In this document: piece by piece, positions 1 to 5,716 of the stretch | Numbering within the stretch: the stretch's first letter is position 1 | Layout of the letters: every line of letters begins with the position of its first letter | Source: Candidatus Fermentibacterota bacterium | GTDB lineage: Bacteria; Fermentibacterota; Fermentibacteria; Fermentibacterales; JCC-6 | Direction of reading: 5' to 3' | NCBI GenBank assembly: GCA_030607835.1 | Contig: JAUWJE010000140.1 | Span: forward strand, 1 to 5,716 | DNA: 5,716 bases | Translations under genes and position numbers: made by a program | Notes under the pieces: model-generated | Told to the model about the DNA's origin: nothing | The model's database searches: none | Seen by the model: only the letters and a program-made list of their open reading frames with translations

Positions 1-648
1 AAACCTCCTTACCCCGTTAATTCCGGATACCTGTGTCGTCCTACAATTGTAAATAATGTTGAGACATTCGCCGCTGTACCCCACATCATCCTCAATGGAG
101 CGGAATGGTATCAGGATCTTGGAATTGGTGATTGTTCCGGTACTAAACTGTTCAGTATCTCGGGAGACATCGAGAATCCCGGTGTGTACGAACTGCCGAT
201 GGGTTCATCAGCAGGTGAACTGCTTGAAGCAGCGGGCACACAGGATGTGCAGGCTGTACAGGTGGGTGGAGCCAGTGGAGCGACAATCACTGCGGACGAA
301 CTGGAAAGATCTCTTTCGTTTGATGATCTGCCTCCCGGAGGATCGGTGATTGTTTTCAACAGCAGCCGTAACATGATGGATGTTCTTGAGAATTTCCTTG
401 AATTCTTCGTGCATGAATCTTGTGGTCAGTGCACAACCTGTCGCGAAGGGAATGTGCGTCTGCTGGATGCTGCACACTTAATCAGAAACGGAGAAATCAA
501 CAGCATGGAGGATCTTGAACCATTCTTCCAGCTTGCAGAAATCATGAAACTCGGCAGTAAATGCGGACTTGGTCAAACATCACCAAATTGTTTCGTTGAT
601 ATAGTCACGAAGTTCATTGACCTGCCAGACGGAAAGGGAGGTGTATAA
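1..648 (+). CDS. NuoF/HndC-like NAD(P)H-binding flavin and Fe-S subunit of [FeFe] hydrogenase, 3' part (5'-truncated by window)
   Basis: The frame is open from base 1, giving 215 C-terminal residues with no start in the window. Seen: a NuoF-like stretch including PTIVNNVETFA (residues 15-25) and ILNGAEWYQ; an SLBB-like beta-grasp region starting at about KLFSISGDIENPGVYELP; then the N3-type [4Fe-4S] motif ESCGQCTTCREG with Cys codons at 421, 430 and 439, and the fourth ligand at 562 in KCGLGQTSPNC. The 41-residue gap between the third and fourth Cys matches NuoF. In this family FMN and NAD(P)H bind in the N-terminal part, and electrons pass through N3 to partner subunits. The TAA stop overlaps the hydA ATG by one base, so the two genes are translationally coupled and this is the diaphorase partner of that hydrogenase. 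The protein ends about 20 residues after the last Cys, without the 2[4Fe-4S] ferredoxin tail usual in HydB/HndC. It could be named hndC, hydB or nuoF, and the missing N-terminus prevents a choice. Confidence 0.93.
   Translation, partial: KPPYPVNSGYLCRPTIVNNVETFAAVPHIILNGAEWYQDLGIGDCSGTKLFSISGDIENPGVYELPMGSSAGELLEAAGTQDVQAVQVGGASGATITADELERSLSFDDLPPGGSVIVFNSSRNMMDVLENFLEFFVHESCGQCTTCREGNVRLLDAAHLIRNGEINSMEDLEPFFQLAEIMKLGSKCGLGQTSPNCFVDIVTKFIDLPDGKGGV
636..643 (+). promoter_or_regulatory. Ribosome binding site for hydA/hndD
   Basis: GGGAGGTG contains a strong Shine-Dalgarno core (GGAGGT, 637-642) five bases before the ATG at 648. It lies inside the last codons of the upstream NuoF-like gene. 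With the TAATG overlap, this supports coupled translation of the two hydrogenase subunits and fixes the hydA start. Confidence 0.85.
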
Positions 649-2423
649 TGCCCAATATTTCCGTAACAATCAATGGCACCATAACCAGTGTCAGAGAGGG
701 AGTCACGATCCTCGATGCCTGCGAAACCGCCGGTGTTGAGATTCCTACGCTTTGCTATCATCCTGACCTTTCCCTTGCAGGCAACTGCAGAATGTGTCTT
801 GTTGAAGTTGAGGGTTGGAGAACTCTTACTATCGCATGTGTGACACCAGTCACTCCAAACATGGTTGTTCTTACTCATAGCAAAAAAGTCCGACATGCGA
901 GAAGGACAGTGCTCAAACTCCTGCTTGCAAGTCATAATGTGAACTGTCCCGAGTGTGAGAGAAACAAGAACTGCGAACTGCAGGAGCTTGCAGAGAAACA
1001 CAATATTACAAGCAATGAATATCAGACTTCACCAAAACCGGAATCCATAGAGGAAGTCAGCCCTGGCATAATGAGGGATAACAGCAGATGCATCATGTGT
1101 ACTCGATGTGTCAGAACCTGTGAGGAATTGCAGAGTGTTGCCGTAATCAAACCGGTTGGCAGATCTTCCTCCGTCACTATCTCTACATTCATGGACCGCA
1201 GTCTTAACGATGTTCCATGTACTCAGTGCGGTCAGTGCATAGTCCGCTGCCCTACAGGCGCGCTGTTTGAAACATCAGAAATCAGACCTGTATGGGAAGC
1301 GATAGAGAATCCTGACAAATTCGTCGTGTTTCAGACCGCTCCCGCAGTGAGAGTCGGATTAGCGGAAGCGCTTGGACTCCCTATTGGCAGGTCAACGGGA
1401 CAGATGGTTGCCGCCATTCGCGGTCTGGGAGTAGACAGAGTGCTGGATACCGATTTTTCTGCCGATCTTACAATCGTTGAAGAGGGTCATGAACTCATAA
1501 GCAAGCTGAAGAGAGTTCTTGTCGATGGAGATGAGAGTGTGGCTTTGCCGATGATGACAAGCTGTTCTCCAGGATGGGTAAAATTCATCGAACACAAGTA
1601 TCCTGACCTGCTCCCAAATGTTTCAACATGTAAAAGCCCGCAGCAGATGTTCGGCGCTCTGGTAAAAACCTACCTTGCCGGCAAAGAAGGCGTAAACCCC
1701 GCTGATGTTGTAAGCGTTTCCATCATGCCGTGTACCGCAAAGAAATTCGAGAAGGAACGTCCTGAAATGTGTGACAGCGGTTACAAGGATGTTGATTACG
1801 TTCTCACAACCCGTGAACTTGCCAGGATGATCGATGAGGCAGGAATCGACTTCGAGAAAATAGCTGAAGAGAAATTTGACAAGTGGATGGGTGATTCTAC
1901 CGGAGCGGGAGTTATTTTTGGTGCTACCGGAGGAGTCATGGAAGCCGCTTTGAGAACGGCCTACGAAATAATTTCAGGTCAGGAGATTCCATTTGACGGG
2001 TTGAATGTTGAACCTGTCAGGGGAATGGAAGGAATTAGAGAAGCTGCCATCACCTTGCCGGACAGGATGGCTACCGGTTTCGAATTCCTGGCCGGGGTCA
2101 CTCTGAAAGTAGCGGTTGTTCATGGACTTGCCAATGCAAAGGTACTCATGGACAAGATCCAGGCCGGTGAAGTGGATTACCATTTCATCGAGATCATGGC
2201 CTGTCCTGGAGGATGTCTTGGGGGCGGCGGTCAGCCCATTCCGACAAACCCGGAGATAAGGCAGAAGAGGGCGGAGGCCATTTACGCGGAGGACGCTGCA
2301 CTGCATTTCCGCAAATCACACGCTAACCCTGAAGTTCAGCTGCTCTATGCAGAATTTCTGAAGGAGCCCCTTGGTCACAAATCCCATGAGCTTCTTCATA
2401 CTCACTATGTAAAGCGAGATTAG
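648..2423 (+). CDS. hndD: [FeFe] hydrogenase catalytic subunit, HndD/HydA type (591 aa)
   Basis: Catalyses reversible H2 formation and oxidation at an H-cluster, exchanging electrons with the NuoF-like subunit encoded just upstream; no signal peptide, so cytoplasmic. Domains in order: N-terminal [2Fe-2S] ferredoxin (C36, C47, C50, C64); His-ligated [4Fe-4S] site (H96, C100, C103, C109); 2[4Fe-4S] ferredoxin (C148, C151, C154, C158 and C191, C194, C197, C201); then the hydrogenase large domain and the small-subunit-like tail ending HELLHTHYVKRD. H-cluster motifs: L1 TSCSPGW (304-310), L2 MPCTAKKFE (360-368) and L3 EIMACPGGCLGGGGQP (515-530). Proton-path residues of the Clostridium CpI enzyme appear conserved (C306, E279, E282, S326). 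The length is normal for HndD. Oddity: by comparison with CpI, the L1 residue just before Pro, which ligates the [4Fe-4S] subcluster (CpI C300), is Ser307. The start is fixed by a strong RBS. The HndD-type name rests on domain layout and on general resemblance to remembered HndD sequences; bifurcating behaviour is inferred. Confidence 0.96.
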   Translation: MPNISVTINGTITSVREGVTILDACETAGVEIPTLCYHPDLSLAGNCRMCLVEVEGWRTLTIACVTPVTPNMVVLTHSKKVRHARRTVLKLLLASHNVNCPECERNKNCELQELAEKHNITSNEYQTSPKPESIEEVSPGIMRDNSRCIMCTRCVRTCEELQSVAVIKPVGRSSSVTISTFMDRSLNDVPCTQCGQCIVRCPTGALFETSEIRPVWEAIENPDKFVVFQTAPAVRVGLAEALGLPIGRSTGQMVAAIRGLGVDRVLDTDFSADLTIVEEGHELISKLKRVLVDGDESVALPMMTSCSPGWVKFIEHKYPDLLPNVSTCKSPQQMFGALVKTYLAGKEGVNPADVVSVSIMPCTAKKFEKERPEMCDSGYKDVDYVLTTRELARMIDEAGIDFEKIAEEKFDKWMGDSTGAGVIFGATGGVMEAALRTAYEIISGQEIPFDGLNVEPVRGMEGIREAAITLPDRMATGFEFLAGVTLKVAVVHGLANAKVLMDKIQAGEVDYHFIEIMACPGGCLGGGGQPIPTNPEIRQKRAEAIYAEDAALHFRKSHANPEVQLLYAEFLKEPLGHKSHELLHTHYVKRD

Positions 2424-2424
2424 C

Positions 2425-2452
2425 AGGGGTCGGACGTCACTTGCGGCACTTA
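2425..2452 (+). repeat. Left arm of a perfect 28-base inverted repeat
   Basis: The arm begins AGGGGTCGGACGTCACTTGC and ends GGCACTTA. It is the exact reverse complement of 2843-2870. It starts one base after the hydA stop codon (TAG, 2421-2423). It contains the 6-base palindrome GACGTC but no long internal hairpin. Its character suggests a dispersed repeat, possibly the end of a REP-like or RAYT-mobilised element; that class assignment is inference. Confidence 0.9.
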
Positions 2453-2455
2453 GAC

Positions 2456-2484
2456 TTAGGGTCAGGTCCTGGACCTGACCCTAA
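2456..2484. repeat. Perfect 29-base palindrome (14-base arms, 1-base centre)
   Basis: The left arm TTAGGGTCAGGTCC (2456-2469) and right arm GGACCTGACCCTAA (2471-2484) are exact reverse complements around T2470. In RNA this would be a strong hairpin 32 bases after the hydA stop. Only a short, broken T-run follows (CGCTTTTC), so it is not a textbook rho-independent terminator, though it could end or protect the hydrogenase transcript. The GGGTCAGGTCC core resembles palindromic ends I associate with REP/IS200-like (Y1) transposase elements, a recollection rather than a search result. Confidence 0.8.
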
Positions 2485-2504
2485 ACGCTTTTCAATCGAC
2501 TGCT

Positions 2505-2816
2505 GTTTTCCTCAGGAATCTGTACGATCATACCATACAGGTTATTGATACTGTAGAAACCTACAGGGACATCATATCCGGGATGCACGATATGTACCTT
2601 TCAAGCGTAAGTAACAGAATGAATCAGATAATGAAGGTTCTTACTATCATAGCCACGATTTTCATTCCACTGACTTTCATCTCAGGCGTTTACGGCATGA
2701 ATTTCAGATATATACCGGAGATCAACTGGAGGTGGGACTATTTCGTGATACTTGGGTTCATGCTGGCAGTAAGCACAGTAATGCTTTCATATTTCAGAAA
2801 GAAGAAACGGATCTAA
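2505..2816 (+). pseudogene. 5'-truncated corA magnesium transporter remnant (C-terminal about 104 codons)
   Basis: Seen: an open frame with CorA C-terminal sequence running VFLRNLYDHTIQVIDTVET, then YLSSVSNRMNQIMKVLTI, the first membrane helix TIIATIFIPLTFISGV, the signature YGMNF (GMN codons 2694-2702), the second helix YFVILGFMLAVSTVMLSYF, and a basic KKKR tail before TAA. Full CorA proteins are about 320-350 residues and work as homopentamers, with a large cytoplasmic N-terminal domain that is absent here. Resemblance starts at about 2496-2508, just after the palindrome; upstream the frame is not CorA-like and reaches a stop at 2457-2459. The first in-frame ATG is 2583, which would give a 77-residue, two-helix peptide without an evident RBS. 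No internal stop or frameshift is seen, so the loss is recent or the piece was captured. It is probably not a functional transporter, but a small membrane peptide from 2583 cannot be excluded. Confidence 0.85.
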
Positions 2817-2842
2817 CCATTCGTATACGGTTTTAAACTTCG

Positions 2843-2870
2843 TAAGTGCCGCAAGTGACGTCCGACCCCT
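2843..2870 (-). repeat. Right arm of the perfect 28-base inverted repeat
   Basis: It begins TAAGTGCCGCAAGTGACG on the plus strand and ends CCGACCCCT, the exact reverse complement of 2425-2452. Its outer end overlaps by one base the TAA stop of the minus-strand peptidase gene (complement of 2870-2872). Read in the direction of each neighbouring gene, both copies have the same orientation directly after the stop codon. Confidence 0.9.
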
Positions 2871-4966
2871 TAAGGTTTTGCTTGATCCAGAATGAAAGCG
2901 TAGACCCAGGTTATCTTATCTATCCACTGGAACCTTCCTGAAGCGCCCACATGTCCTGATCCCATATCTGTATAAAGCAGAAGGGGATTGTCATCAGTTT
3001 TCACATCCCTTAGCCTTGCAACCCACTTTGCAGGTTCCCAGTAACCAACCCGTGAATCATGCAGCCCTGCATACACAAACATGGCAGGATAATCAGTTTC
3101 TGTGACATTGTCGTATGGAGAATAACAAAGCATGTATTCATAGTAGACAGGATCGTTCGGGTTTCCCCATTCCCTGTATTCGTTGGTTGTCAGCGGAATT
3201 GTTTCATCGAGCATAGTCGTCACGACATCCACGAATGGTACCCCAGCAACCACTCCCTGCCAGAGATCCGGTCTCATATTGACTACTGCTCCCATAAGAA
3301 GACCTCCTGCGCTCTCCCCCATAGCGAAGAGAAGATCTTCATTACAATAATCCTCATCGATGAGATACCCGGCACAATCGATGAAATCAGTAAAAGTATT
3401 CATCTTATTCAGAAGTTTACCATCATCGTACCACTTGCGGCCCATCTCCTGGCCTCCTCTGATGTGAGCAATCGCGTAGACGAAGCCCCTGTCAAGCAGA
3501 CTCAGTCGGCGGAAACTGAACAATGGATCAAGACTCATACCGTAGGAGCCGTAACCGTAGAGGAGCAACGGATTCTCCCCGACATGAAAAAGATCTCTCC
3601 TGTATACAAGTGAAATCGGAATTAGTGTACCGTCTCCGGCAGGTGCCCAGAGTCTTTCCGAATTGTAGAGTGCTGCATTGTATCCGCTCGGGATCTCCCT
3701 CTGCTTCAGAAGTGTTTCTTCATGCGTATGCATATTGTAATCGAATGTGGACCAGGGAGTTACCATGGATGTGTAACCGAAGCGGAGCAGATCGGTATCG
3801 AACTCGTAGTTGTGATTCGTATAAGCGAAATATGTTTCCTCACCGAAATCCACATAATGATCGGAGTTATCTGCAAGTTTGATCACTCTCAGCATAGTAA
3901 GGCCGTTATTTCTCTCGCTGAGAACAATGAATTCCCTGAATATATCCAGACCCTCCAGAAGAACATCCTGTCTGTGAGGGATGACTTCCACCCAGTTTTC
4001 CATCGAGGGTGATTCAATATCCGCTGTCATCAGACGGTAGTTCTCAGCTTCAAGATTTGTAAGAATGTGAATCTGTTCTTCCGAGGGATAAACTGAATAC
4101 CTGAGGTTTTCAGTCCTGGGCTGGATTACAGCAAAGTTACCAAGCGGATCGTCTGTGTCCAGGAACCAGACCTCTGAGGATTCCATGCTGGAAGTGTCCA
4201 GTAATATAAAATCACCCGATCTGCTTCTGAAGACCCATGGCCAGAACATTGGATCATCCTCAAATAGAACCAGCTCCTCTTCAGTTGAGCCCAGTTCTCT
4301 TCTCATTATCCTGTCAGTCCGGTTAGTGGCATCGAGATGACCGAAAAAGAATGTCCTGCTGTCATTTGCCCAGGCTACCTCTCCTGATGCGTTCAGAACT
4401 CTGACATCCAGCATCTCTCCGGTGACAAGGTCCTTGAAGAGGATCGTGCATTGGTAGTTGCCCATCGTATCCACAGAGAAGGCCAGAATATTGTTATCCG
4501 GGCTTACGCTCATATCCGCTATATTGAAGTAAGAATAACCATCTGCAAGTTGATTCATATCAAGAAGCATCTCCTCCGGAGATTCAAGGCTTCCTTCTTT
4601 CCTCATGTAGAGGGGATACTCGCTATCCTGTTCGAAAACCGTATAGTAATAGTACCCGTTTCTGAAGTATGGAACGGATTCGTCCTCCTGTGGTATTCTT
4701 GCTAGTATTTCGTTGTAGAGCTCCTCACGGAGGGCTTCCGTGTGTGCCAGCATCTCCTCCATGTATGAGTTCTCCTCTTCAAGATAGGTCAGAACATCAG
4801 GATTCTCACTGTCTCTAAGCCAGTGATATTCGTCGATCCTAACATCTCCGTGAACGATCAATTCAATTGGACAGGCTTGTACATCTGGAGGTTGTATATC
4901 CTCAGATGATGCCGATGCGTTAAAGAGAACGCCTGCGATTACACAGTAGCAAATCGATACTTTCAT
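2870..4966 (-). CDS. Secreted oligopeptidase B-like serine peptidase (S9A, prolyl oligopeptidase family), 698 aa
   Basis: Cleaves short peptides, classically after basic residues in the oligopeptidase B family. From the ATG at 4966: Sec signal peptide (residues 1-19, KVSICYCVIAGVLF then ASA, probable cleavage after A19), N-terminal beta-propeller region (about 25-410, with the family motif YHWLRD near 50), and C-terminal alpha/beta-hydrolase domain. Catalytic triad: S552 in GESAGG, D637 in GLHDSRVGYWEP, H672 in GSGHVGASGRF. Ser-Asp and Ser-His spacings of 85 and 120 equal those I recall for E. coli PtrB (S532, D617, H652). Family blocks include LLLYGYGSYG, RGFVYAIAHIRGG and VPFVDVVTTMLD. An upstream in-frame ATG at 4981 would add five residues but has no RBS, whereas ATG 4966 has GGAAAGGA four bases upstream. 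Two acidic specificity residues of PtrB appear replaced (L482, R598). Likely periplasmic, whereas the E. coli enzyme is cytoplasmic. It appears to be transcribed alone, convergent with hydA. Confidence 0.95.
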   Translation of the reverse strand: MKVSICYCVIAGVLFNASASSEDIQPPDVQACPIELIVHGDVRIDEYHWLRDSENPDVLTYLEEENSYMEEMLAHTEALREELYNEILARIPQEDESVPYFRNGYYYYTVFEQDSEYPLYMRKEGSLESPEEMLLDMNQLADGYSYFNIADMSVSPDNNILAFSVDTMGNYQCTILFKDLVTGEMLDVRVLNASGEVAWANDSRTFFFGHLDATNRTDRIMRRELGSTEEELVLFEDDPMFWPWVFRSRSGDFILLDTSSMESSEVWFLDTDDPLGNFAVIQPRTENLRYSVYPSEEQIHILTNLEAENYRLMTADIESPSMENWVEVIPHRQDVLLEGLDIFREFIVLSERNNGLTMLRVIKLADNSDHYVDFGEETYFAYTNHNYEFDTDLLRFGYTSMVTPWSTFDYNMHTHEETLLKQREIPSGYNAALYNSERLWAPAGDGTLIPISLVYRRDLFHVGENPLLLYGYGSYGMSLDPLFSFRRLSLLDRGFVYAIAHIRGGQEMGRKWYDDGKLLNKMNTFTDFIDCAGYLIDEDYCNEDLLFAMGESAGGLLMGAVVNMRPDLWQGVVAGVPFVDVVTTMLDETIPLTTNEYREWGNPNDPVYYEYMLCYSPYDNVTETDYPAMFVYAGLHDSRVGYWEPAKWVARLRDVKTDDNPLLLYTDMGSGHVGASGRFQWIDKITWVYAFILDQAKP

Positions 4967-4970
4967 GGAT

Positions 4971-4978
4971 TCCTTTCC
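4971..4978 (-). promoter_or_regulatory. Ribosome binding site choosing the peptidase start
   Basis: On the minus strand GGAAAGGA lies four bases before the ATG at 4966. The other in-frame ATG, at 4981, is preceded by TCAGCACA, which has no Shine-Dalgarno match. Starting at 4966 also leaves a compact signal peptide (MKVSICY...). Confidence 0.6.
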
Positions 4979-5009
4979 CATTGTGCTGATTGGAAAGCAA
5001 TAAACACAA

Positions 5010-5050
5010 ATACACCTGAAATATATTTATAATAATACAGGTATCCTGCA
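5010..5050 (-). promoter_or_regulatory. AT-rich promoter-like leader of the peptidase gene
   Basis: The minus strand reads CTGTATTATTATAAATATAT here, offering sigma70-like -10 hexamers (TATTAT or TATAAA) about 55-75 bases before the ATG. The -35 match is poor (TTCTTC at 17 bases from one TATTAT). A short inverted repeat, ACCTG (5014-5018) and CAGGT (5038-5042), brackets the AT-rich core and could be an operator or chance. This is the only gap long enough for a promoter before the peptidase gene. Confidence 0.3.
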
Positions 5051-5081
5051 TGAAGAACTATGCGTTATAGGTTGAAGAAGT

Positions 5082-5094
5082 GTGGTCTGTCCCC
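5082..5094. repeat. Possible dispersed-repeat end (GTGGTCTGTCCCC)
   Basis: GTGGTCTGTCCCC lies one base from the stop codon of the recombinase gene (TGA, complement of 5096-5098). Read with the gene it is GGGGACAGACCAC, a string I associate with ends of REP/IS200-like elements in diverse genomes. There is only one copy in this window, so the call rests on recollection plus the stop-abutting position shared with the 28-base repeats. Confidence 0.3.
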
Positions 5095-5095
5095 G

Positions 5096-5716
5096 TCAGC
5101 TCTTTCTTCTGCTCAGAAATCTATCCGCAGGGCTGGTTACCCTCAGGGCGCTTCTCTTCTCGGCAAGTTTCATGTAGGGAGTAATCATGGATGGAGTTGA
5201 TATTCCAAGAAGATTGCGTACGAGTTTTCTGTCCGTTCCGACTTCAAGCATATGAACCGCGAAGCTGTGTCTGAGCCATCCCAGCGTTGCCCGTTTATCA
5301 ATACCTGCTGCAAGCATGGCTTCAGCAAATGATCTTTGAATAGTTCTCGGAGAAATACAACTTGTTTTTCCCCTGCCGGGGAACATCCAGGGAGAATCAT
5401 CCGTTCTCGTCTCGATGAAGTATTCAAGGATATCAGCTATTGAACCTGCCAGGATAGTGTCTCTTAAATGCTCCCCATCCATATCGTTTACATGGATGAC
5501 CAGGTTCTCGAAATCCACTGCATTTCTCAGAAGATGAGTTGCTTCACCGACTCTCAGACCTGAAGAGTAGATAAGCATCAATGCGAGCCTGTACTTCAGT
5601 TCATGAACATTTGCAAAAATATTCTTGATCTCGTCTCTGGTGAAAATTCCATGGAGTGGTATTTTCTTGGAGATAAGACCAGGACCCGGGAGGGGGTTGT
5701 TTTTATGAAGAACATG
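5096..5716 (-). CDS. Tyrosine recombinase/integrase (XerC/D-like), C-terminal part, catalytically incomplete (5'-truncated by window)
   Basis: The minus-strand frame is open to the window edge, giving 206 residues. An ATG-like start inside the open frame at 5581 is not credible because family sequence begins before it (IFTRDEIKNIFANV, then LALMLIYSSGLRVGEATHL). Seen: arm or linker region, then the catalytic domain with Arg I in SGLRVGE (R55 of the fragment), WMFPGRGKTSCISPRTIQRSF, Arg II in WLRHSFAVHMLEVGTD (R149), and the Tyr nucleophile in ITPYMKL (Y181). Arg II to Tyr is 32 residues, as I recall for XerD. The other catalytic positions differ: the HxxR histidine is Gly146, the His/Trp nine residues before Tyr is Ile172, and no Lys sits in the beta-hairpin (residues 74-85). 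It could be a phage or island integrase in decay, a divergent lineage, or a binding-only relative. No attachment site is recognisable. Confidence 0.85.
   Translation of the reverse strand, partial: HVLHKNNPLPGPGLISKKIPLHGIFTRDEIKNIFANVHELKYRLALMLIYSSGLRVGEATHLLRNAVDFENLVIHVNDMDGEHLRDTILAGSIADILEYFIETRTDDSPWMFPGRGKTSCISPRTIQRSFAEAMLAAGIDKRATLGWLRHSFAVHMLEVGTDRKLVRNLLGISTPSMITPYMKLAEKRSALRVTSPADRFLSRRKS

Noticed and set aside
56..349. A plus-strand frame of 97 codons at the left end
   Set aside because: It overlaps the NuoF-like frame, which has clear conserved motifs in frame 1; this second frame has none.
573..1001. A 142-codon minus-strand open frame over the hydA start
   Set aside because: It lies opposite the conserved ferredoxin domain of hydA and has no motif of its own.
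2815..2836. AACC...CGTATACG...GGTTTT as a terminator after the corA remnant
   Set aside because: The stem is short and A/T-rich and the T-run is only four bases, so it is too weak to call.
3432..3443. CACTTGCGGC inside the peptidase gene, shared with the 28-base repeat
   Set aside because: It is only a 10-base match within conserved coding sequence (the GRKWYDD region), with no flanking similarity; coincidental.
3059..3613. A 184-codon plus-strand open frame antisense to the peptidase gene
   Set aside because: The opposite strand encodes a well conserved peptidase domain including the catalytic Ser, and the plus-strand translation has no recognisable family character or RBS. It is a shadow frame, as are the other plus-strand frames over 3523-4705.
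1..5716. CRISPR arrays, tRNA or rRNA genes
   Set aside because: No regularly spaced direct repeats and no tRNA- or rRNA-like segments were seen on either strand.

Overview
The window suggests an anaerobic, fermentative, probably Gram-negative bacterium with moderate GC, judged by eye to be in the mid to high 40s percent. The signs are an [FeFe] hydrogenase of the NAD(P)-linked multi-subunit type and an oligopeptidase B-like peptidase with a Sec signal peptide. I cannot assign a phylum. The hydrogenase most resembles the HndD type described from Desulfovibrio, but such operons are widespread in anaerobes and candidate phyla.

Layout: positions 1-648 (+) hold the 3' part of a NuoF/HndC-like flavin and Fe-S subunit. 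It overlaps by one base (TAATG) the complete catalytic subunit hydA/hndD at 648-2423 (+). Together they form the electron-input and H2-chemistry ends of a soluble NAD(P)-dependent, possibly electron-bifurcating, hydrogenase. A NuoE/HndA-like subunit would be expected upstream, outside the window.

Positions 2424-2870 are a patch of repeats between two convergent genes. A perfect 28-base inverted repeat (2425-2452 and 2843-2870) encloses a 29-base palindrome and a 5'-truncated but in-frame remnant of a CorA magnesium transporter (about 2505-2816). Each repeat copy lies against the stop codon of the neighbouring gene.

Positions 2870-4966 (-) encode a complete secreted S9A peptidase of the oligopeptidase B type, with an AT-rich promoter-like leader between 4982 and 5095. 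Positions 5096-5716 (-) hold the C-terminal part of a tyrosine recombinase. It lacks several normally essential catalytic residues and runs off the right edge.

The best candidates for a second look are the inverted-repeat cassette with its captured corA tail, a Cys-to-Ser change at an H-cluster ligand position in the hydrogenase, altered specificity residues in the secreted peptidase, and the catalytically incomplete recombinase. I do not see an unmistakable new multi-gene system.
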